Below are positions 1-4,261 of a stretch of DNA of 5,847 nt, piece after piece. This stretch comes from Verrucomicrobia bacterium UBA3214 (GTDB lineage: Bacteria > Verrucomicrobiota > Kiritimatiellia > RFP12 > UBA1067), in the NCBI GenBank assembly GCA_002363575.1, contig DEWI01000129.1:1-5847 (forward strand), read 5' to 3'. A model generated the notes under the pieces. It was not told where the DNA came from, did not search any database, and saw only the letters and a program-made list of their open reading frames with translations. Position 1 is the stretch's first letter. Each line of letters begins with the position of its first letter. The position numbers and the translations under genes were made by a program.

Positions 1-1205
1 AACAAACAGATGGTGCGCCGCATGAACTCGCCTATCGTCTCGCCGGTCCTGGCCTTGAATACGCGCCGCAAGTCCACAAGAGACTTGTATCCGCAGAAAT
101 CCGGCAGGGATTTCATGTCGTGACGAGGATTGGCAAGAAGCATCTTGACCCGCTTAATCCGCTCTTCGTGTATGCTGTCCAATATCGACTGCCGCTGAGA
201 CTGTCTGAACAGCTGCGTTGCAAGCCGCCGCGAGCACCCCATTTCCCTGGCGACGTCGTCAAGGCCAATCCGTTCGCAGGCATGACGGCGAATGAACTCT
301 ATGGCCTTCCGCACGCGCCTGTCGCCGCACATGCACGATGATTCCCGCCTGGTCACGCAAGCGATGCCGTACAGCAATTTCTGCGGCTTCGTCTTTGGTT
401 TGGACATAAGCCTGTCAAGCAATGCACACGCAGAATATCCGCCGTTCTCGTAGTCCTGGCGGACGCTCGTGAGAGTAGGGACAGTATTCTCGCATATCTG
501 CGGATCGTCGTCCACGCCCACCACGGCAACATCGGACGGAACGCCTATCTTCGCCGCCCGGCAAAGATCAAGCACATTCTCGCCGACGAAGTCGTTCGCC
601 GCGAACAGCCCGCACGGTTTCGGCAGCGACACAAGCCATTCAAGCAGCCGTCCCCGCCACTCGGGCATCTGGAATTTCTTCGTGTCGCCGCCGTCGAATA
701 CATGCACGCTGCGGCGGTTCATGCGCACCAGGCGGGCAAACTCCTTTCCGCGCTCGACACTCCACGGATGGTCGCGCGCGGCAGGAACAAATGCATAGTC
801 GCCATAGTCGAATTTCAGCAGTTCACGCGCCGCCGCCTCTGCGATGCGCCGGTTGTCGCTCGAAATACCGGCGACGGCAGATTTGTCCGCACGAGAGTAG
901 AGGTCCAGGAAAACGACAGGGATGCGCCCGAAAGAGCTGGACGGCAGGGGCCGTTCAACTGCACCGTAGTCCACCACGCAACCATCAGGCTTCCAGAAGT
1001 CGAGCAGTTCCCTGAGCCCCGTCCGCTCGCCGCTTTCGGGATCGCGCCAGTAAAGCGGATCGTCTTCGCTCCTGAAATACTCGAACGCATGAACCTTCCA
1101 GCCGTGCTCGCGCGCATAGCGAAAAACCCCCTCGAAATGCCGTCGATTGTTTACCGACTCCGAGGCGCGGAACGCCAGCACGGTACGGTCGCGTCTTTTG
1201 TTCAT
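1..1205 (-). CDS. XylR-like transcriptional regulator (LacI-type sugar-sensor domain plus AraC-type HTH), 3' end cut by the window
   Basis: The frame is open from the ATG at 1203-1205 to the left edge (401 codons visible, no stop reached), close to the roughly 390 residues of E. coli XylR, so little is missing. Residues about 8-285 form a periplasmic-binding-protein-like sensor of the LacI/XylR type. Signature stretches are AANDFVGENVL, VPSDVAVVGVDDDPQIC and the following PTLTSVRQDY. Residues about 298-401 form an AraC/XylS double helix-turn-helix: the first has IGLDDVAREMGCSRRLATQLF, the second has FCGYKSLVDLRRVFKARTG. Such proteins bind a small sugar in the cytoplasm and activate or repress carbohydrate-use genes; the ligand cannot be read from sequence. 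A GGAG lies only 3 nt before the ATG, which is unusually close. An in-frame GTG at 1218-1220 has no better site. The class is firm; xylose specificity is not claimed. Confidence 0.93.
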   Translation of the reverse strand, partial: MNKRRDRTVLAFRASESVNNRRHFEGVFRYAREHGWKVHAFEYFRSEDDPLYWRDPESGERTGLRELLDFWKPDGCVVDYGAVERPLPSSSFGRIPVVFLDLYSRADKSAVAGISSDNRRIAEAAARELLKFDYGDYAFVPAARDHPWSVERGKEFARLVRMNRRSVHVFDGGDTKKFQMPEWRGRLLEWLVSLPKPCGLFAANDFVGENVLDLCRAAKIGVPSDVAVVGVDDDPQICENTVPTLTSVRQDYENGGYSACALLDRLMSKPKTKPQKLLYGIACVTRRESSCMCGDRRVRKAIEFIRRHACERIGLDDVAREMGCSRRLATQLFRQSQRQSILDSIHEERIKRVKMLLANPRHDMKSLPDFCGYKSLVDLRRVFKARTGETIGEFMRRTICL

Positions 1206-1246
1206 ATTCTCCGATATCACTGCATTTTCGATGCGGAACAGCCCAT

Positions 1247-1275
1247 ATTGTATCATAATTCCATTCGTGCCGCAA
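1247..1275 (-). promoter_or_regulatory. Predicted sigma70-type promoter of the XylR-like regulator
   Basis: Read on the minus strand, a -10 box TACAAT (1247-1252) is preceded by TGA, giving an extended -10. It lies 17 bp downstream of TTGCGG (1270-1275), a weak -35 with 3 of 6 consensus bases. Transcription would start near 1240, leaving a leader of about 35 nt before the ATG at 1205. The promoter lies wholly outside the insertion sequence, whose left end is 13 bp upstream of the -35 box. This is inferred from motif and spacing only. Confidence 0.5.
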
Positions 1276-1288
1276 CCGCATCAATCCT

Positions 1289-1306
1289 GAGTTTACCCAT
1301 TTTTTG
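1289..1306 (+). repeat. Left terminal inverted repeat of the IS4-like element
   Basis: The 18 bp sequence GAGTTTACCCATTTTTTG matches the reverse complement of 2297-2314 without a mismatch. Similarity stops at both edges of this block, so it defines the left end to within a few bases. Confidence 0.9.
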
Positions 1307-1319
1307 GTACGGCTCGTTT

Positions 1320-1357
1320 GGCGGGCGAAAAAAGCGCGGCAACCGCCCGCCGTTTTT
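1320..1357 (+). terminator. Hairpin with T-run just inside the left end of the IS, reading toward the transposase
   Basis: GGCGGGCG (1320-1327) pairs perfectly with CGCCCGCC (1344-1351) across a 16 nt loop, followed one base later by TTTTT (1353-1357). On the plus strand this has the form of an intrinsic terminator placed between the IS end and the transposase. It could stop transcription entering from outside the element. A competing pairing of CGAAAAA (1326-1332) with TTTTTCG (1353-1359) is possible. The loop is long, so efficiency is uncertain. Confidence 0.45.
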
Positions 1358-1371
1358 CGGTAGAATACCGA
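1357..1371 (+). repeat. 15 bp palindrome in the transposase leader
   Basis: TCGGTA, spacer GAA and TACCGA form a perfect 6 bp inverted repeat with a 3 nt centre. It overlaps TAGAAT (1361-1366), a weak -10-like hexamer for the transposase that lacks a good -35. It sits 19 bp before the Shine-Dalgarno sequence. It could be an RNA hairpin or a protein-binding site; no function is shown. Confidence 0.4.
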
Positions 1372-1390
1372 CTTGCAAAACAAACAAGAC

Positions 1391-1397
1391 AAGGAGG
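1391..1397 (+). promoter_or_regulatory. Shine-Dalgarno sequence of the transposase, start codon apparently lost
   Basis: AAGGAGG is a consensus ribosome binding site. Seven bases downstream, where a start is expected, the sequence is ATA (1405-1407) rather than ATG. The simplest reading is that an original ATG mutated, which adds to the signs that the transposase is dead. Confidence 0.55.
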
Positions 1398-1404
1398 TCG
1401 CCGC

Positions 1405-2212
1405 ATAAGGCCTATATACAGAGAAGCGGCTGAGCCGGAACATGGACGACGAGGCGCTGGAGGCGTCCGTGGCCGATGCCGTTCTGAGGGACGGCGCACG
1501 GTCGGTGAGAAGCGACACCCTCCTTCTCGTCAACCCGACGGAGATCCGCAAGGAGTTCTCGTACAAGATGGAGTTCGTCACCCGCATCCGGGACGCGAGC
1601 CGTTCGTTGAAGGAGGGCCGGGACGTCCTCGTGAACGGATACCACGGCTGCATGGTCGCGGCCTGCCGCTCAGGCGGACGCAAGACCGTGCCGCTCGCGC
1701 TGAAGCTCTGGTCTTCTCGCTCTCCCGGCTTCAAGTGAGAGAACGACGAGGTGCTGAAGATCATAAGGGCGGTGTATGCCGTGACGGGGGGCAAGGGCAC
1801 GTTCAAGTCGCAATGGCGAATCGTCGAGGGCTATCTCTCGCGGTGGATGATCGAAGAGACGATCCGCTTCGTCAAACAGTCGTACGGCTTCGAGAACATC
1901 CGGGTGATGACCTACGCGCGCATCCGCAACATGGCCTCGCTTGCCCTCGCCAGCGCGTATTTCGCCACGGCATGGATAGGCCGCAATATCAGGCGCGAAG
2001 TTCTCGCAGAGCATCTGGAGCACCTCGGAAAGCGGCTTGGCGAAGTCCCGGAGTTCGCGGCATACGCCATCGCGGACGGCATCAGGCGCGCGTTCACCCG
2101 CTTCGGAAAGTGGGTGCGCACGGCGGCGAAGGCAATCGCACAGAAACCCGAAACGGAGACGGCGCAGCTCCTGCCGGGCTTCGCCGAGCTCTTAGACACC
2201 GACGACGGATAG
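1405..2212 (+). pseudogene. IS4-family-like DDE transposase, disrupted by stop codon and internal deletion
   Basis: The main reading frame runs from about 1409 to a stop at 2210-2212 and is broken by TGA at 1736-1738. The frame is identical on both sides (GFK, stop, ENDEVLKII), so this is a nonsense change, not a frameshift. The first catalytic motif reads LLVNPTEIRK: Asn (AAC at 1532-1534) stands where IS4 enzymes have the first Asp. Upstream of about 1805 the chain ends GGKGTF and then jumps to SQWRIVEGYLSRW. The block that should hold the second Asp (D-R-G region, about 130-150 residues) is absent. The third catalytic motif is intact: Tyr, Arg, Glu (1853-1855) and Lys in perfect Y-x2-R-x3-E-x6-K spacing. 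At the 5' end, the probable start ATA (1405) opens frame 1 (RPIYREAAE) while the clear homology from 1442 on is in frame 2, suggesting an early frameshift. About 265 residues remain against roughly 400 expected. No active enzyme can be made from it. Confidence 0.88.
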
Positions 2213-2296
2213 CCGCTTTGGACGCGAAACGCCGAAAGCCACATCCCGAAACGCACTTCAGCCTTTATCCATGCGGGTGCGGCGCATTCCCACGCT

Positions 2297-2314
2297 CAAA
2301 AAATGGGTAAACTC
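2297..2314 (-). repeat. Right terminal inverted repeat of the IS4-like element
   Basis: CAAAAAATGGGTAAACTC is the exact reverse complement of 1289-1306. The 84 bp between the transposase stop and this repeat hold no gene. Confidence 0.9.
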
Positions 2315-2489
2315 CAGAAGCGCATGCGACGCATTCAGCGCGGCAAAGTATGATTGTCCGCCGACACTTTTCGCTTCTCCACTTCCAGGCTATGCGCAGA
2401 AAGCTTCTATTCCACGGCATTCTCGCTCTTCCATAGTACTGCCGATCGTGGAGGTCCTTGGGGTCGCGCGCAGAGCGCTTTTACCGGCC
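2315..2489. other. Intergenic DNA between the IS and the terminator, no gene seen
   Basis: I see no coding region, RNA gene or convincing promoter here on either strand. It is the ancestral upstream flank of the XylR-like regulator before the IS inserted, so any distal operator or activator site for that gene may lie here. A small palindrome CGCATGCG (2321-2328) is the only symmetrical element noticed, and it is short enough to be chance. Confidence 0.6.
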
Positions 2490-2530
2490 AAAAGAAAGAG
2501 CGCGCGCCGGAGTTCGAGACCGGCGCGCGC
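2490..2530 (-). terminator. Intrinsic terminator of the two-gene minus-strand unit
   Basis: GCGCGCGCCGG (2500-2510) and CCGGCGCGCGC (2520-2530) form a perfect 11 bp GC stem with a 9 nt loop. In the minus direction the stem is followed by TCTTTCTTTT (2499 down to 2490). The plus side has no T-run, so it acts on minus-strand transcripts only. It lies 89 bp past the stop of the small secreted protein gene and would end transcription of that gene and the one upstream of it. Confidence 0.85.
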
Positions 2531-2619
2531 AATCAACCGCGAAGCATACGCAGGGGATCAAGCCCCGGCCGCGCGGGACAAAAGTCGAACATATCCCGTG
2601 GAGGTTCCGGAGAGTTCCA

Positions 2620-3135
2620 TCACTGAAGCGTCGCCGTGCAGGAAATGGCGGCTTTCTTGGCAGATACGTTAATGCCGTCGGAAACGCCTGGGCGGCCGGT
2701 GAAGGAGACGGAGTAGGATTTGATTTTCGGCTTGCCCTTCTTTTCGTAGGTTGTATAAATCTTGAAGGAGCCTTTCACGCGGGTGGAGCTTTTGTAGCTG
2801 ACCTTGAGCGCGCTGGGGTTGTCCTCGCCCTTCTCCTTGACGACGATTTCATATTCGCCATCGACCTTCTTGACCTTGGGGGAAGCCGATTTCGGGGTTT
2901 TGAACTTCTTGCCCGTCCATTCGACTTCAACGCCGTTCGGCAGGAATTCCGTCAAGATTTCCTGTCCCTTGATCGTCTCCGGGAGATCGTCGGTATTAAG
3001 GTCGAAAGTCAAGGTGTCGCCGGGTTCGATGGTCTCGCCGGCGATGACGATGGATTTCGACTTGCCGTAGCCCAGCATCGTCGCAAACGCTACGGCGGCG
3101 GCAAGCGCCAACTTCGTCATTTTCTTCATTTGCAT
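2620..3135 (-). CDS. Small secreted beta-rich protein of unknown function
   Basis: The product is 171 residues. An N-terminal export signal is clear: basic MQMKKMTK, then hydrophobic LALAAAVAFATML. Cleavage could follow AFA (residue 18) or GYG (residue 24); there is no lipobox. The mature part is Lys/Asp/Glu rich and rich in alternating beta-type stretches, such as IVIAGETIEPGDTLTFDLN and VKGSFKIYTTYEKKGK, suggesting a beta-sandwich-like fold. From memory, the pattern NPSALKVSY followed by KGSFKIY recalls a module found in extracellular proteins of Lentisphaerota and related bacteria; this is recollection, not a search. It has one Cys (residue 166), so no disulfide within the chain. The ATG at 3133-3135 is preferred because AGGAGA (3143-3148) lies about 8 bp upstream; the ATG at 3127-3129 is the alternative. 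It follows the HEAT-like gene by 45 bp, is likely cotranscribed with it, and ends before a strong terminator. It may act in the periplasm or outside the cell; the role is unknown. Confidence 0.82.
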   Translation of the reverse strand: MQMKKMTKLALAAAVAFATMLGYGKSKSIVIAGETIEPGDTLTFDLNTDDLPETIKGQEILTEFLPNGVEVEWTGKKFKTPKSASPKVKKVDGEYEIVVKEKGEDNPSALKVSYKSSTRVKGSFKIYTTYEKKGKPKIKSYSVSFTGRPGVSDGINVSAKKAAISCTATLQ

Positions 3136-3180
3136 TCTCTTGTCTCCTGTTCTTTTGTTGCTTTCTTTTTCACTGGGAAA

Positions 3181-4185
3181 CTACATGGCCGGCGGCGGCG
3201 CCGCGGGAGCGACATCGCCAGCGGCGGGCGGGACTGCCTCGCCGGCGGCCGGAACGGCTTCTCCGGCCGTTGCATCATATGCCTCGTCCTCGTAGATATC
3301 GGAAGCACCGCCGGCCGCGCCGTCATCGTCCGGCGCGTCGGGATCGGAATAATTTTCCTGCAGCCACGCCTCGGCGGCCTCGAAAGTCGTCCAGTGGTCT
3401 TCACCGGTGATATCGGCGTAGGCTTCATCTACGAACGGAACGGCGGCGCCGCCGGTATCCATTATATTGGCGATAGTCTGGATCGCCTTGAGATCGTCGA
3501 TCCCTGTAAGTTCCGAGGCGACATCCTCAAGCATATCCTTGTCGGCGAGCGAGCGCAGCGCCATTTCGATTACACCGGCCTTGACGCCATCGTCTTCGAT
3601 ATCCTGAAGGCTGTTCATCCATTCATCGTGTGCGAGTTCGGCGATTTCCGGGTCTGGATCGGAGAGGAAAGGCGTCATTTCCACAAGCGTGCGGGAGCCG
3701 TGCCAGCCGAGCGAGCGCACGATATTCTCGCGGACCTCCTTGTTTTTCGAGAGGATGGCGACTTCTGCGACGGCGGCGAGGATTTCGACGTCATCCTCAT
3801 CGAAAGCCTGCTCCATCATCGACATAAGCTTCTGGTCGGGCTGGTCGAACGGCTTGCCGTCGTCATCGCGATAGATACCGTCGAAAGGCTCGCCGATTTC
3901 TCCGAGGCGACCGGCGAAGACGAGGCCCTTCCTGCCGTTGGGATTCGGCACGAACGACTGCCGCAGGATATTGCGGAGCTTCTCGCGCGAGACGCGGACG
4001 CCGCGGCGATTGAGCGAGCCGGGGCCCTTGCCGGCGCGCGCCGCCTTGCGCGACTGCACGAGTTTCGGGCGGCGCGGTTCATCGTCTGGCGCCTCTTCCT
4101 TCTTGGAGGACATCCCGGAAAACACAAAGTACGCCGCCACGGAAATAGCGACAATCGATACGAGCGCTGTCAGTATGTTTTTCAT
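3181..4185 (-). CDS. Membrane-anchored protein with HEAT-like helical repeats, function unknown
   Basis: The product is 334 residues. Residues 5-24 form one hydrophobic segment (ILTALVSIVAISVAAYFVF) with no lipobox, so it is a signal anchor leaving the rest in the periplasm. Residues 27-75 are a charged, Arg/Lys-rich linker. Residues about 115-275 are helical with HEAT-like pairs, for example DDVEILAAVAEVAILSKNKE, and LSDPDPEIAELAHDEWMNSL. They end in a Trp-containing stretch (TTFEAAEAWLQENY). Residues 280-334 are a disordered acidic then Ala/Pro tail with a short tandem repeat. HEAT repeats are protein-binding scaffolds, so a partner-binding role is likely, but none is identified. The start at 4183-4185 is the first ATG of the frame that includes the anchor; no Shine-Dalgarno is visible in the 20 bases before it, which is odd. 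A promoter lies just upstream, and the small secreted protein gene follows. Confidence 0.85.
   Translation of the reverse strand: MKNILTALVSIVAISVAAYFVFSGMSSKKEEAPDDEPRRPKLVQSRKAARAGKGPGSLNRRGVRVSREKLRNILRQSFVPNPNGRKGLVFAGRLGEIGEPFDGIYRDDDGKPFDQPDQKLMSMMEQAFDEDDVEILAAVAEVAILSKNKEVRENIVRSLGWHGSRTLVEMTPFLSDPDPEIAELAHDEWMNSLQDIEDDGVKAGVIEMALRSLADKDMLEDVASELTGIDDLKAIQTIANIMDTGGAAVPFVDEAYADITGEDHWTTFEAAEAWLQENYSDPDAPDDDGAAGGASDIYEDEAYDATAGEAVPAAGEAVPPAAGDVAPAAPPPAM
3202..3267 (-). repeat. Tandem Ala-Gly-Glu-Ala-Val-Pro repeat in the tail of the HEAT-like protein
   Basis: Residues 307-328 read as three units: AGEAVPA, AGEAVPPA and AGDVAPA. The DNA is correspondingly repetitive and very GC-rich. 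Such tails are often disordered or act as flexible spacers, and the copy number may vary between strains. Confidence 0.65.
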
Positions 4186-4231
4186 GGGGCAGGAAAAGAA
4201 TCTAAGGAGCCTCTTCGACCAGCGGAGTCAT

Positions 4232-4261
4232 ATTATACCATTTTTGCGCCTGCCGCGTCAT
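4232..4261 (-). promoter_or_regulatory. Extended -10 promoter for the HEAT-like/secreted protein unit
   Basis: On the minus strand TGG TATAAT gives a perfect -10 hexamer (4232-4237) with an extended TGn element (4238-4240). ATGACG (4256-4261), 18 bp upstream, matches 4 of 6 bases of the -35 consensus and overlaps the stop codon of the ligase-like gene. The start site would fall near 4225, giving a leader of about 40 nt. It makes the downstream pair independent of the ligase-like gene, although readthrough from that gene is possible since no terminator separates them. Confidence 0.65.

Larger units (their letters stand above)
1289..2314 (+). mobile_element. Degenerate 1026 bp IS4-family-like insertion sequence
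   Basis: Two perfect 18 bp inverted repeats (1289-1306 and 2297-2314) bracket a transposase remnant that carries the IS4-family signature Y-x2-R-x3-E-x6-K. The orientation is opposite to every native gene around it. A full-length member would be expected near 1.4-1.5 kb; the shortfall is explained by an internal deletion in the transposase. A target-site duplication is not clear. The closest candidate is TCCTGA (1285-1290) against TCCAGA (2313-2318), which has one mismatch and requires the ends to be set two bases inside the repeats, so I do not rely on it. The insertion lies between the regulator and the terminator of the adjacent two-gene unit, in non-coding DNA. The subgroup within IS4 cannot be fixed from this remnant. 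Confidence 0.85.

Noticed and set aside
1205..1220. In-frame GTG at 1218-1220 as the start of the regulator
   Set aside because: No ribosome binding site precedes it, and the ATG at 1203-1205 begins the stretch that aligns with the XylR N-terminus.
985..1806. A 273-codon minus-strand frame spanning the regulator promoter and the left IS end
   Set aside because: It crosses the IS junction and overlaps the regulator in another frame, and it has no recognisable features.
1318..2310. A 330-codon plus-strand frame across the IS
   Set aside because: Its product is Arg/Gly-rich and without motifs, while the other frame carries the IS4 transposase signatures. Only the first few codons after 1405 may belong to the ancestral transposase.
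1285..2318. Target-site duplication TCCTGA / TCCAGA flanking the IS
   Set aside because: It has one mismatch in six bases and needs the ends to be moved two bases inside the matched repeats, so chance is likely.
2553..2566. Small GGGG...CCCC hairpin before the terminator
   Set aside because: It has only four strong pairs and no T-run, and is probably incidental next to the 11 bp stem at 2500-2530.
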